Part shown: one piece after another, positions 9,223 through 18,892 of the stretch
How the letters are laid out: each line of letters starts with the position of its first letter
How positions within the stretch are numbered: the stretch's first letter is position 1
NCBI GenBank assembly: GCA_002706365.1
Contig: PALM01000046.1
Location: 60,987 to 124,986, forward strand
DNA: 64,000 nt
Source: Flavobacteriales bacterium
GTDB lineage: Bacteria > Bacteroidota > Bacteroidia > Flavobacteriales_E > Vicingaceae
Direction of reading: 5' to 3'
Notes under the pieces: generated by a model
Database searches by the model: none
The model's input: the letters and a program-made list of their open reading frames with translations, nothing else
What the model was told of the DNA's origin: nothing
Program-made: the position numbers and the translations under genes

Positions 9223-9675
9223 ATGCGAGTAGTAATACAGCGTGTAAAACACGCTAAAGTAGAAGTAGAAGAAGAACTGAAAGGAGAGATCGGCAAAGGT
9301 CTATTGCTTTTCGTGGGCGTTGAAGAAGATGACGATGACGAGGATGTGGAATATTTAGCTCGGAAGATTGCGTCTATGCGAATCTTTAATGATGAAGAGG
9401 GTAAAATGAATCTCGCATTAAATGCGGTAGGTGGAGAGATCTTGGCAATTAGTCAGTTTACACTTCACGCACTGACAAAGAAAGGGAATCGACCATCTTT
9501 TATAAAAGCAGCATCGCCTGATAAAGCTGAAAAGCTCTATGAGAAATTCAAACTTCAGCTGGGAATCTTCAGTAGTTGCAAGGTAGAGTCGGGTGTTTTT
9601 GGTGCAGATATGCAGGTGAGCTTATTGAATGATGGACCGGTCACGATTTTGATGGATTCGAAATCCAAGGAATAA
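9223..9675 (+). CDS. dtd: D-aminoacyl-tRNA deacylase
   Basis: A 150-residue DTD that hydrolyses D-aminoacyl-tRNA. The catalytic SQFTL motif is near 77-81, followed by TKKGNRPSF. The second signature NxGPxT appears as NDGPVT near 136. The length is exactly that of the family. A very acidic loop (EEDDDDED) follows the first strand-helix unit. The ATG is unambiguous (MRVVIQRVKHAKV). Confidence 0.96.
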   Translation: MRVVIQRVKHAKVEVEEELKGEIGKGLLLFVGVEEDDDDEDVEYLARKIASMRIFNDEEGKMNLALNAVGGEILAISQFTLHALTKKGNRPSFIKAASPDKAEKLYEKFKLQLGIFSSCKVESGVFGADMQVSLLNDGPVTILMDSKSKE

Positions 9676-9799
9676 GGGTAATAGTATACGAAAACGCTCA
9701 CGCCGACATCACGCCCGCTAGTTCTTACCCAATTGAACATTAGTGAATAAAAAATACAACATTTACATCCTAAGAAGCTCAAAAGCAAATCGACAATAA

Positions 9800-11323
9800 A
9801 TGATTCAACAATTAAGAAGACTGTATGAAGAAAAGCCTCTTCAATTTGCACTTTTTGCAGGCTTGATCTTCAGACTAATTGCAGTGATATTTTCTAAAGG
9901 ATATGGCATGACAGATGATCATTTCAAGATCATCACTGAAGCACATATGTACATCACGGGTAATGAAACTAAGTTTTGGACACCCGGATTTAGCGAAGCA
10001 GTGAGCAAAAGAAGCATGCTCTATCCGTACCTACACTATTTGCTTTTTTCTTCAATGGATTCTGTAGGTTGGGTTGACCCCCAATTCAAGATGTATGTAG
10101 TTAGATTCCTTCATGGAATCTATTCCTTGTTGACCATCTTCTTTTCTTATAAGATCACGCTTCTTTTATCAAATAAGCGCATAGCCGGTCAAGTTGCTTT
10201 GATTGCAGCCCTCCTTTGGTTCATGCCAATGATGAGCGTGAGAAACCTGATCGAAGTGGTAAGTATTCCTCTTCTTATGGGGGGCACCTATCTAGCCTTA
10301 TTGGGTCATCTGAATCTGAGGAAGTCAAGCATCTTCTTATTCGCGGGAATCGTGCTTGGTTACGCTTTTTCCATACGCTATCAAACTGCAGCTTTTACGG
10401 GTGGATTGGGGATCTTCTTTGTGCTACAACGCAATTTCAAAGCAGCAACTTTGATGACATTAGGATTCATGATTCCACTGTTCTTGAATCATTATGTATT
10501 GGAAAGTCTGGTATTTGGATTTGAACCGTTTGAGAAGATTCTGAATTATGTGAACTTCAATGTTTCCAATGCCACAGAGTATATCAATGGTCCATGGTAT
10601 AATTTTATCCTACTCTTTTTAGGACTGTTCATTCCTCCTTTTAGCTTCATTTTATTATTTGGGTCTTTCAAGGTGTGGAAAAAGCATCTATTCCTCTTTC
10701 TTCCTTTTTTCTTATTTATGGTCTTTCATTCTGTCTTTCCAGGCAAGCAAGAGAGATTTATTTTACCTGCCGTAATGTACTTCCCCATACTTGGATTGAT
10801 CGGATATGACGAGCTAGTAAAGAATGGAAAATGGTGGAGCAGGAACAAGAAATTCTTTAGAATTTCTTGGAAGGTCTTTTGGGTAATCAATTTCATTCTT
10901 TTGATTCCGATCACCTTTACTTATTCGAAACGCTCTAAGGTTGAGGCCATGTATTATTTGAATCATGTTCCGGATGAAGAAAAGAACTCAATGGTCTTTT
11001 GTGGTGGTAGCAAGTCGGATATATTGACCATACCGGCTTTTTATGCGAACATTAAGCATTATCCAGTAGCATATAGGATATCTTCTGAAGAGGAAATGGA
11101 GACTTTTAAGGAAGAGATCTCTGAATTAGATAGGGAGGATTTGCCTGATTATTTGTTTGTGTTTGAACACGATCAAAAAGAAGAAAGACTGAGACAATTT
11201 GAGAGCACACTGCCACGCCTTACTTATGAGACAACTATCGAAGCTAGTTTTATTGACCAATTGATGCATTGGCTCAATCCAAAGAATAAGAACTACAATA
11301 TTGATATCTATAAGATTGATTAA
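9800..11323 (+). CDS. membrane glycosyltransferase, GT22/mannosyltransferase-like
   Basis: A 507-residue protein with ~10 hydrophobic segments and a GT-C layout. The first loop carries acidic residues after TM1 (GYGMTDDHFKI), as in GT22 GPI/ALG-type mannosyltransferases. A conserved-looking RSMLYPYLHY and RFLHGIYS region follows, then SIRYQTA and a soluble C-terminal domain of ~150 residues. Such enzymes use a polyprenyl-phosphate sugar on the periplasmic face. The acceptor cannot be told from sequence and no polysaccharide genes adjoin. A 7-copy AATTACG array starts 2 bases after the stop. Confidence 0.72.
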   Translation: MIQQLRRLYEEKPLQFALFAGLIFRLIAVIFSKGYGMTDDHFKIITEAHMYITGNETKFWTPGFSEAVSKRSMLYPYLHYLLFSSMDSVGWVDPQFKMYVVRFLHGIYSLLTIFFSYKITLLLSNKRIAGQVALIAALLWFMPMMSVRNLIEVVSIPLLMGGTYLALLGHLNLRKSSIFLFAGIVLGYAFSIRYQTAAFTGGLGIFFVLQRNFKAATLMTLGFMIPLFLNHYVLESLVFGFEPFEKILNYVNFNVSNATEYINGPWYNFILLFLGLFIPPFSFILLFGSFKVWKKHLFLFLPFFLFMVFHSVFPGKQERFILPAVMYFPILGLIGYDELVKNGKWWSRNKKFFRISWKVFWVINFILLIPITFTYSKRSKVEAMYYLNHVPDEEKNSMVFCGGSKSDILTIPAFYANIKHYPVAYRISSEEEMETFKEEISELDREDLPDYLFVFEHDQKEERLRQFESTLPRLTYETTIEASFIDQLMHWLNPKNKNYNIDIYKID

Positions 11324-11325
11324 AG

Positions 11326-11374
11326 AATTACGAATTACGAATTACGAATTACGAATTACGAATTACGAATTACG
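11326..11374. repeat. AATTACG heptamer tandem array, 7 copies
   Basis: Seven perfect tandem copies of AATTACG begin 2 bases after the stop of the glycosyltransferase gene. They continue into looser 7-base units such as TACTTCG and AACTCGG up to the mazG-like gene. A degenerate copy in the same orientation relative to its gene follows recQ (40797-40831). Confidence 0.95.
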
Positions 11375-11434
11375 AATGTTCAAACTAATCTAATTTTCCG
11401 GTCTCGTACTTCGAACTCGGACTAACTACAAGTC

Positions 11435-11761
11435 ATGACTATACAAGAAGCCCAAACCCAAGTAGACAACTGGATCAAACAATTCGGAGTCCGCTACTTC
11501 AACGAACTCACCAACATGGCTCAGCTTACTGAGGAAGTAGGGGAGGTTGCCAGGATCATTGCCAGAAGGTATGGAGAGCAATCGGAGAAGGAAAGCGACA
11601 AGGAAAAGGATCTTGGTGACGAATTAGCTGATGTATTGTTTGTGACGATTTGCCTGGCGAATCAGACAGGAGTGGATTTGGAAGCAGCTTTGAAGAGGAA
11701 TTTAGATAAGAAGACGAATCGGGATTCCGAAAGGCATAGGGATAATCCGAAATTAAGCTAA
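11435..11761 (+). CDS. MazG-type nucleotide pyrophosphohydrolase
   Basis: A 108-residue single-domain all-alpha NTP pyrophosphohydrolase. The metal-binding pattern is EE-x-x-E (QLTEEVGEVARII, ~31-42) followed by ELADVLFV (~63-70), as in MazG and dUTPase-like small proteins. The family hydrolyses non-canonical NTPs to NMP and PPi, and substrate specificity cannot be read here. The C-terminal tail (NLDKKTNRDSERHRD) is highly charged. The stop is followed after 7 bases by palindromic element copy 2. Confidence 0.85.
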   Translation: MTIQEAQTQVDNWIKQFGVRYFNELTNMAQLTEEVGEVARIIARRYGEQSEKESDKEKDLGDELADVLFVTICLANQTGVDLEAALKRNLDKKTNRDSERHRDNPKLS

Positions 11762-11768
11762 GTCCGCT

Positions 11769-11837
11769 CCGCAGGATTTGTAATCCTGCGGAATAGCCTT
11801 TACAAATCTAAATGTCCACGCAGGATCAGAGATCCTG
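11769..11837. repeat. two-palindrome intergenic element, copy 2
   Basis: Palindrome 1 at 11769-11791 (CCGCAGGAT/ATCCTGCGG, loop TTGTA) and a shorter palindrome 2 at 11821-11837 (CAGGATC/GATCCTG, loop AGA). Same order and similar spacing as the copies at 2998 and 54106. Confidence 0.8.
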
Positions 11838-11851
11838 AATTACGGGCATAA

Positions 11852-11884
11852 AAAAAGCCCCTCCTGATTCAGGAAGGGCTTTTT
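11852..11884. terminator. bidirectional terminator between mazG-like gene and atpC
   Basis: The stem AAAAGCCC / GGGCTTTT is continued by TCCTG/CAGGA with one mismatch between, and closes on an ATT loop. A-run and T-run flank it on both sides, so it can end transcription of both convergent units. Confidence 0.88.
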
Positions 11885-11903
11885 AATAGAATAATGATAT
11901 TCT

Positions 11904-12140
11904 TTATTCCGCCAGAACGATGATCTTATTGTGATTTACTTCAACCACTCCACCATTTACTTCGAAAAGGTGTTCTTTATCATTTGCATCTACCACCTTA
12001 ATGCTTCCTTCTTTCAAAGTAGCCACCATAGGTGCGTGATTGTTCATGATTCCGAATTTACCATCCGAACCCGGGAAAGTAGCAAGGCTAATCTCTCCAC
12101 TGTAAATGTTCTTATCTGGCGTTACAATTTCTATTTGCAT
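11904..12140 (-). CDS. atpC: ATP synthase epsilon subunit, short form
   Basis: A 78-residue epsilon subunit containing only the N-terminal beta sandwich (IEIVTPDKNIYSGE, FPGSDGKFGIMNNHAPMVATL, the VNGGVVEVNHNKIIVLAE strand). The C-terminal helical hairpin of ~50 residues found in most bacterial epsilon subunits, which gives ATPase self-inhibition, is absent. Short forms occur in Bacteroidota. The gene ends at a normal stop before a terminator, so this is not a recent truncation. It follows atpD by 11 bases. Confidence 0.95.
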   Translation of the reverse strand: MQIEIVTPDKNIYSGEISLATFPGSDGKFGIMNNHAPMVATLKEGSIKVVDANDKEHLFEVNGGVVEVNHNKIIVLAE

Positions 12141-12151
12141 AGTATGAGCTA

Positions 12152-13696
<1,545 letters not shown>

Positions 13697-13709
13697 TCAA
13701 ATTCGGCTG

Positions 13710-13717
13710 CAAAAGTA
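13710..13717 (-). promoter_or_regulatory. -7 box of atpD
   Basis: TACTTTTG on the minus strand matches TAnnTTTG and lies ~44 bases upstream of the atpD ATG. No well-spaced TTG was found. Confidence 0.55.
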
Positions 13718-13765
13718 GCACTAATTTCAATCAATTAGAAAGCATTTCTCATATTTTTAATTTCC

Positions 13766-13773
13766 TAATTTTG
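13766..13773 (+). promoter_or_regulatory. -7 box of ribF
   Basis: TAATTTTG matches the consensus and lies ~55 bases before the ribF start. It points away from the atpD promoter 49 bases to the left. Confidence 0.55.
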
Positions 13774-13828
13774 AGTTCGCTAAAATGAGTGCGAATCCCC
13801 GCATCTAACAAGAAAAAACGAATACTGA

Positions 13829-14761
13829 TTGAAGGTACATCAAGGCTTAGAGAACTTCTCCAAATTAGATAAAGCAGTGGTGACTACAGGAACCTTCGAC
13901 GGAGTTCATATTGGTCATCAAATCATTCTCAAGAAACTTATCGAAACTGCGAAGAGGATCGGTGGGGAAAGTGTGTTGTTAACTTTCTATCCTCATCCTA
14001 GAATGGTGCTGCAGGAACAGAGTGATCTACGACTGATCAATACCATTGAAGAGAAAACTGAATTACTTAGACAAGCAGGAGTTGATCATCTGATCATCCA
14101 TCCATTTACAAAGGAATTTTCCAGAACTACTTCTCTAGAGTATGTAAGAGATATTCTGAGTAATCAGATCGGCACAGTGAAATTGGTCATTGGCTACGAC
14201 CATCATTTCGGTCGCAATAGAGAAGGTTCTTTTGAGCATCTGAAAGAATATGGGCCAATTTATGGCTTTGAAGTCGAGGAGATCCCGGCTCAAGATATTG
14301 ATGATGTGAAAGTAAGTTCAACTAAGATCAGGGCTGCTTTGGAAGAGGGGGATATTGAAACGGCAAATTCGTATTTGGGACAGGCCTTTCCAATTAGTGG
14401 CAGAGTGATTCGAGGCGATCAGATCGGCAGAGAGTTGGGTTATCCTACAGCAAATATTGAGCTTAGCAGCCAGTATAAATTGATCCCAGCAGATGGTATC
14501 TATGCAGTAAAAGTCAAGCTGGATGATAAGGTATTTAACGGAATGCTCAATATTGGCATGCGACCAACTTTTGAATTTGAAGAGCCGAAAAGAAGTCTTG
14601 AAGTTCATTTGCTCGATTTCAAAGGCGACCTTTACGGACAATACCTCAGTCTTGAACTCATGAAACGAATTCGCGATGAAAAGAAGTTCGATAGCAAAGA
14701 GGAGCTCATTGAGGAGATCCAAAAGGATGAGGTGAGAATTAGGAATTACTTTAGAAAATAA
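13829..14761 (+). CDS. ribF: bifunctional riboflavin kinase / FMN adenylyltransferase
   Basis: A 310-residue RibF. The N-terminal FAD-synthetase nucleotidyltransferase domain has GTFDGVHIGHQ from ~22. The C-terminal kinase domain carries GRELGYPTANIE and GIYAVKVKL. It converts riboflavin to FMN and FAD. The start is TTG: the codon immediately before it is an in-frame TGA, and the conserved start MKVHQGLENF would be lost with any later codon. The stop overlaps the ATG of the next gene by one base (TAATG). Confidence 0.95.
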   Translation: MKVHQGLENFSKLDKAVVTTGTFDGVHIGHQIILKKLIETAKRIGGESVLLTFYPHPRMVLQEQSDLRLINTIEEKTELLRQAGVDHLIIHPFTKEFSRTTSLEYVRDILSNQIGTVKLVIGYDHHFGRNREGSFEHLKEYGPIYGFEVEEIPAQDIDDVKVSSTKIRAALEEGDIETANSYLGQAFPISGRVIRGDQIGRELGYPTANIELSSQYKLIPADGIYAVKVKLDDKVFNGMLNIGMRPTFEFEEPKRSLEVHLLDFKGDLYGQYLSLELMKRIRDEKKFDSKEELIEEIQKDEVRIRNYFRK

Positions 14762-15324
14762 TGCAAGCCCTTCTACTCTCTATATTAATCTCAGTACTAG
14801 GTTTTGGACAAAACCATTACACCTTTTACTCACTTTCTCAAGCCAAGCAGAATCCCGATAGAGTTGAGCGACTCATTCTCGAAAAGCAAAAGCTGAAGTC
14901 ATTGCCGGATAGCTTATTCATCTTCCGATATATGAGGGAGCTTGATCTCAGAAAAAACAAAATAGACTTTCTGACTTCAGATATCGGTGATTGTACTCAG
15001 CTCCAAAAATTGGTCTTGAGTTCAAATGATATCAGCGTGGTTCCTCCTCAAATTGGCAAACTCACAGCGCTGAGAGAGTTGGATCTCAGCAAGAATAATA
15101 TTGAAGAACTCCCCGAAGAAATTGGCAATCTCCAAAATTTAGAGATCCTTACCCTACATAGTAATATGATGGAACGCTTGCCCAATTCTGTTTTGACATT
15201 AAGCAAGTTAAAGCTGATCGATCTACGACAGATGCAGATAGAGGAGAAGCAGCTGAAAGAATTACACAGCTACTTCCCCGATGCACAAATTCTATATACT
15301 ACAAAGTGCGCTTGCGGCTTTTAG
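14761..15324 (+). CDS. secreted leucine-rich-repeat protein
   Basis: A 187-residue protein with a signal peptide (MQALLLSILISVLGFGQ) and about five LRR units of ~23 residues (LRELDLSKNNIEELPEEIGN type) from ~35 to 165. It ends in a short tail with two cysteines (TTKCACGF). LRR proteins of this size usually bind proteins, but no partner is evident. It is translationally coupled to ribF by a TAATG overlap. Its TAG stop overlaps the TAA stop of the convergent TonB receptor gene in the tetramer TTAG. Confidence 0.82.
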   Translation: MQALLLSILISVLGFGQNHYTFYSLSQAKQNPDRVERLILEKQKLKSLPDSLFIFRYMRELDLRKNKIDFLTSDIGDCTQLQKLVLSSNDISVVPPQIGKLTALRELDLSKNNIEELPEEIGNLQNLEILTLHSNMMERLPNSVLTLSKLKLIDLRQMQIEEKQLKELHSYFPDAQILYTTKCACGF

Positions 15325-17609
15325 AACTCAAAGGTCAGCTTTGTATAGAAATTCCTCGGTGGTTGTACAAAATATCCAGGCTCGTCAAAGGTGCCGTCAA
15401 AATCATTATCTACTGGTGCTCCATTGGTGAAATACAGCTCATCAAAGATGTTGTTTACAAACAAATCGAGCTTGCTGTTCTCACTAAACCTTATCGATAA
15501 TCCAGCATCTGCAACAAAGAATTCCGGAGTTTTGAATTGTTCGTTATTAGTGGGCTCTAGATAAGATTCACTTACATATCTACCGCCTAAACGCAAACTA
15601 ATTCTTTTCAAGAAGGAGTAAGTTAAAGTTGCGCTTCCCATGAATTCAGGACTAAGTGCAGATGTTACATTCTCGTATACTTGATCTCCTTCTGGTTCAT
15701 AACGATCAATTTGCGCCCTCATATATGTGCTGTTTCCAATAAAGCTCAGATCATCTGTGATCTTAAGAGTGAAGTCTAGTTCAACACCAGCTCTATAACT
15801 ACTTGGCATGTTCTTTCTCAACTGAAGAAATCCTTCAGGCACGAACTCGCCAATAGCTGCGATCTCATTCTCGAATTGCATATAAAATCCATTGATCTGT
15901 CCTGCAAGCCATGGGTAATTAAAATTTAGTCCAAGCTCAAAATCATTTACATATTCAGGCTTCACATCCCCATTTTGAATACTCACAAGATTTGAACTAT
16001 TCAATTGGAAGCCACCAAATAGATCGACTTTTGTAGGTTCTCTTCCATTCCTTCCTGCTGAAGCATAGATCGATTTATAGTCATCGATCTTATAGGTTAA
16101 CCCGATTTTAGGGTTGATGAATGTCCAGTCTAGCTCTACATTTTCTTGATCTGGGAGTAAGGTCTTATCAGGATCAATATTGAGTGTAAGCGTTCTAAAC
16201 TGAAGATCTCCGTAAATCGTGAACTTGCCAATGGTATAATCTCCTTTCGCGAATAAGCTAAGCTCATTCTTAAATGATTCTTCAAGGTAGTATGGGTTTG
16301 CCAGATCAGGAGTGAATTCTTCTCTATTTTGTCTTTGAAAGCTGTAGACATGAATTCCACCATACAGATTCGTTTTTCCAGCTTGGTCAGAGTAGTTTAC
16401 ATTAGACATGAATCCATAATGGTCATTTCTCAAAGGGTAATTGATTTGATCAAAACCGCCAACAGTGTCTTCGTAAGTGAAAAAATAATCCCCACCAGCA
16501 CCTCCATAATAGATCGTATTGGCCAATGAAAGTCTGTTGTTGAATAAGTGGGTGTGTTGAGCTTGAATCATCCATTGACCAAAATCATCTCTATCATTCT
16601 CATTTAGAGGATTGGTCTTGGGGTCTTCTTTGATCTGACTGAGTGCTACCGGACTGTATGAAAGCCCGTTCTGAGTATTCCCAATGAATCCTGTGAATTT
16701 TAAGAGGTTCTTTTCTCCAAAATAGCCAGCAGAACCATAGAAGGAGTGAGACTTTGAGTCTGTGTTATTGCGGTATCCGTCTGATTTGAAGGTTGTAAAG
16801 CGAGATGAGAATGCCCATTTATTATCTAGTAATCCGGTATTCACTCCAAAGCTACCTCTCATTGTTCCAAAAGAACCTCCAACGAGCTCGGCCTCTGCAG
16901 ATGGACTTGTGTTGTACAATGAAGATGACTCAAAGTTGACTGAGCCGGCAAAGGAGGCTGTTCCATTGGTGCTGGTTCCCGCACCTCTTTGTATTTGAAC
17001 CGACTCAATATTATTGGCCAAGTCTGTGAAATTGGAAAAGAACACACCCTGATCGATCATGTCATTTATAGGTACACCATTTAAAGTGATGTTAACCCTT
17101 GTTTGATCGATTCCTCTCAATCTGAATTGAGAATAATTAGAGAACCCAGATCCATTTTCGGAGTAGGAAATGATTGAAGGTGTAGTTCTTTCGAGAAGAT
17201 ATGTGGGGTCTTGTCCTACATACACCTTTTCAATCTCCTCGGCAGAAAGTGTTTTTTGACTTACAGGAGCATTGGGTTTGGCAATAAAGGCTTTGACCAC
17301 AACTTCTTCAAGATCGGTTTGTGGCATTAGCTTGATCGTAAGATCCTTTATACTATCTGAGCTTAGTGTTTGAGTGGCATAGCCTACATAGCTAATTCGA
17401 ATGCTAAAATCTCCTTGAGGAAGATCTAAAGAAAACTTTCCATCCTTATCCGTGCTAGTACCTATTTGTGGAAGAGGGGCGTAGATATTAACTCCAATAA
17501 GAGCTTCTCCATTTGAAGCATCTACCACTTTACCTTGAATTGATTCTTGGGCGAAAAGTGGAATGAAAGAGAGCAGACAGAAAAATGACAATACAGTTCT
17601 AATTCGCAT
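15321..17609 (-). CDS. TonB-dependent receptor, probably for thiamine
   Basis: A 762-residue outer-membrane receptor: signal peptide 1-20, a carboxypeptidase-regulatory-like beta sandwich (~24-105, GKVVDASNGEALIGVNIY), a plug domain (~115-225, including SQFRLRGIDQTRVNITLNGVPIND), then a 22-strand barrel ending in Phe (KLTFEF). A TPP riboswitch lies in its leader, so expression should fall when thiamine diphosphate is plentiful. That, and the PnuC-type transporter just upstream, points to uptake of thiamine or a related compound. The assignment rests on the riboswitch, not on the receptor sequence itself. Confidence 0.85.
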   Translation of the reverse strand: MRIRTVLSFFCLLSFIPLFAQESIQGKVVDASNGEALIGVNIYAPLPQIGTSTDKDGKFSLDLPQGDFSIRISYVGYATQTLSSDSIKDLTIKLMPQTDLEEVVVKAFIAKPNAPVSQKTLSAEEIEKVYVGQDPTYLLERTTPSIISYSENGSGFSNYSQFRLRGIDQTRVNITLNGVPINDMIDQGVFFSNFTDLANNIESVQIQRGAGTSTNGTASFAGSVNFESSSLYNTSPSAEAELVGGSFGTMRGSFGVNTGLLDNKWAFSSRFTTFKSDGYRNNTDSKSHSFYGSAGYFGEKNLLKFTGFIGNTQNGLSYSPVALSQIKEDPKTNPLNENDRDDFGQWMIQAQHTHLFNNRLSLANTIYYGGAGGDYFFTYEDTVGGFDQINYPLRNDHYGFMSNVNYSDQAGKTNLYGGIHVYSFQRQNREEFTPDLANPYYLEESFKNELSLFAKGDYTIGKFTIYGDLQFRTLTLNIDPDKTLLPDQENVELDWTFINPKIGLTYKIDDYKSIYASAGRNGREPTKVDLFGGFQLNSSNLVSIQNGDVKPEYVNDFELGLNFNYPWLAGQINGFYMQFENEIAAIGEFVPEGFLQLRKNMPSSYRAGVELDFTLKITDDLSFIGNSTYMRAQIDRYEPEGDQVYENVTSALSPEFMGSATLTYSFLKRISLRLGGRYVSESYLEPTNNEQFKTPEFFVADAGLSIRFSENSKLDLFVNNIFDELYFTNGAPVDNDFDGTFDEPGYFVQPPRNFYTKLTFEF

Positions 17610-17679
17610 AGCGATGTTTTTAGATATTATTAAAACTGGGGTATTGCCTTATCGAGCGAAAATCAATTTTTCACTCATC

Positions 17680-17745
17680 TCCCTGCGTCCGCATTATCGG
17701 TATCAGGTTCAAAGGGTATAATCTCAGCCGATATTAGGCACCCCC
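17680..17745 (-). promoter_or_regulatory. TPP (thiamine diphosphate) riboswitch
   Basis: On the minus strand the conserved THI-element blocks appear in order: GGGGTGCC (17745-17737), CTGAGA (17727-17722), ACCCTTTGAACCTGA (17717-17703), a GATAATGCGGAC-type arm, then CAGGGA (about 17686-17681). It ends ~70 bases upstream of the TonB receptor ATG. It starts ~14 bases after the stop of the upstream P-loop gene and is served by a promoter at 17767-17760. Confidence 0.95.
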
Positions 17746-17758
17746 ATTATGTGTTGGG

Positions 17759-18295
17759 TCAAATGTAGGAAGGAAAGTGTGAACTTAAGGCAGACTTCGC
17801 TTTTTTTAATCGCTCATCGCCTCTACCCTCGATCAATTCGAAAGGAACACCTAGATCAATTAAGGCTTTATGATACATTTCAAATAAAGCTATTCGGTCT
17901 TCCGGATTTGGATTTTCACGCAAGGGGTCATCTTCATAGGGAAGGTCTGGTTTGCATAACAAATGCAAATCATATGATTCGGCATTCCAAAGCTTTTCAA
18001 GGTCGGGAAGCACCCTATTGTATTTCCATTCAGACCAAATGATTATGACAAGAAGATTGGTATCGCAGAATAGGAATCTTCTGGCTTCATTAAACAACAT
18101 TTCTTCTTCTTCCAGTTGAAGCTGGGCAATCTTCACAAGATCGGATTCTTCATATTGTCCATGCTGAGCCTCCAGATAGACACGAGACATCTCTTTTACC
18201 CAAGGCTCATCAAACTCTTGCCCTAAACACTGGCTCAAATCTGACTTTCCGCTGCTTTCAGGCCCAACTATTGCTATGCGCTTTTTGCTTTCCAA
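17759..18295 (-). CDS. NadR-like P-loop ATPase/kinase
   Basis: A 178-residue P-loop protein (GPESSGKS at 11-18) of the NadR C-terminal / AAA_28 type, the ribosylnicotinamide-kinase-like fold. It has FCDTNLLVIIIWSEWKY as the Walker B-like segment and LCKPDLPYEDDPLRENP as the lid region. It overlaps the PnuC-type transporter gene by 22 bases, so the pair is coupled. It could phosphorylate the vitamin brought in by PnuC, either nicotinamide riboside or, given the TPP riboswitch next door, thiamine. The substrate is inference. Confidence 0.8.
   Translation of the reverse strand: MESKKRIAIVGPESSGKSDLSQCLGQEFDEPWVKEMSRVYLEAQHGQYEESDLVKIAQLQLEEEEMLFNEARRFLFCDTNLLVIIIWSEWKYNRVLPDLEKLWNAESYDLHLLCKPDLPYEDDPLRENPNPEDRIALFEMYHKALIDLGVPFELIEGRGDERLKKAKSALSSHFPSYI
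17760..17767 (-). promoter_or_regulatory. -7 box of the riboswitch-receptor transcript
   Basis: TACATTTG on the minus strand matches TAnnTTTG. It overlaps the stop codon of the P-loop gene and lies 15 bases before the riboswitch, so the riboswitch would sit at the 5' end of a separate transcript. No well-spaced TTG was found. Confidence 0.6.
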
Positions 18296-18879
18296 AGGGT
18301 ATTCCAGTTAAAATAGCCGAAGATGGCCATAAAGGTATAGGAGAAGAATAATACAGATGTTAATGGCAGTCCCTTAGCTAGATACACGAAAACATAGACG
18401 AGATCCACAAGCACCCAAATGATCCAGTTTTCGATATATCGTTTCACAACCCAGTAAGTGGCGAGCAATGAACCAAGGGTAGTAAAGGAATCCCAATAAG
18501 GGAGGCTGTTATCGGTAAAATTTTCGGCTAAAGAGCCAAGTATGAAACTCAATGCTACAATTCCTATTGAGTAGTAGGAAAACTTCTTCCATCCAATACG
18601 TAAGACCTTTGCATCATTCTCAACATCCTCCTTAGTCCAATCGATCCAGCCGTAGACAGACATTGCCACATAATAGGCATTGATAAAGGTGTCGAAATAC
18701 AATTTCAAATGAAAGCTGAGGTAGATATAGATAGCAGAAGAAATAAACCCATAGAGGAAACACCATCTATTGCGCCGCGCTGCTAAGATAACATAGATCA
18801 ATGCCGCTAGAACTGCCGGAATTTCCCACATTCCATAATTCGCAAAATCGGCCTGCCAGCTATCTAGTGAGAAGTCCAT
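18274..18879 (-). CDS. pnuC: PnuC-family vitamin transporter (PnuC or PnuT)
   Basis: A 201-residue protein with about seven membrane segments and the PnuC pattern: WEIPAVLAALIYVILAARRNRWCFLYG near the start, then VYGWIDW, then FTTLGSLLATYWVVKRYIENWIIWVLVDLVYV. PnuC proteins facilitate nicotinamide riboside uptake, and the PnuT subgroup in Bacteroidota takes thiamine. A kinase-like gene overlaps downstream and a TPP riboswitch-controlled receptor follows, which favours PnuT. The gene itself has no riboswitch directly upstream: the GGGP synthase gene ends 13 bases before it. Confidence 0.87.
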   Translation of the reverse strand: MDFSLDSWQADFANYGMWEIPAVLAALIYVILAARRNRWCFLYGFISSAIYIYLSFHLKLYFDTFINAYYVAMSVYGWIDWTKEDVENDAKVLRIGWKKFSYYSIGIVALSFILGSLAENFTDNSLPYWDSFTTLGSLLATYWVVKRYIENWIIWVLVDLVYVFVYLAKGLPLTSVLFFSYTFMAIFGYFNWNTLWKAKSA

Positions 18880-18892
18880 TCAGTAAAGAAGA

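Noticed and set aside
11326..11374. CRISPR array
   Set aside because: The units are 7 bases with no spacers, and no cas genes are present.
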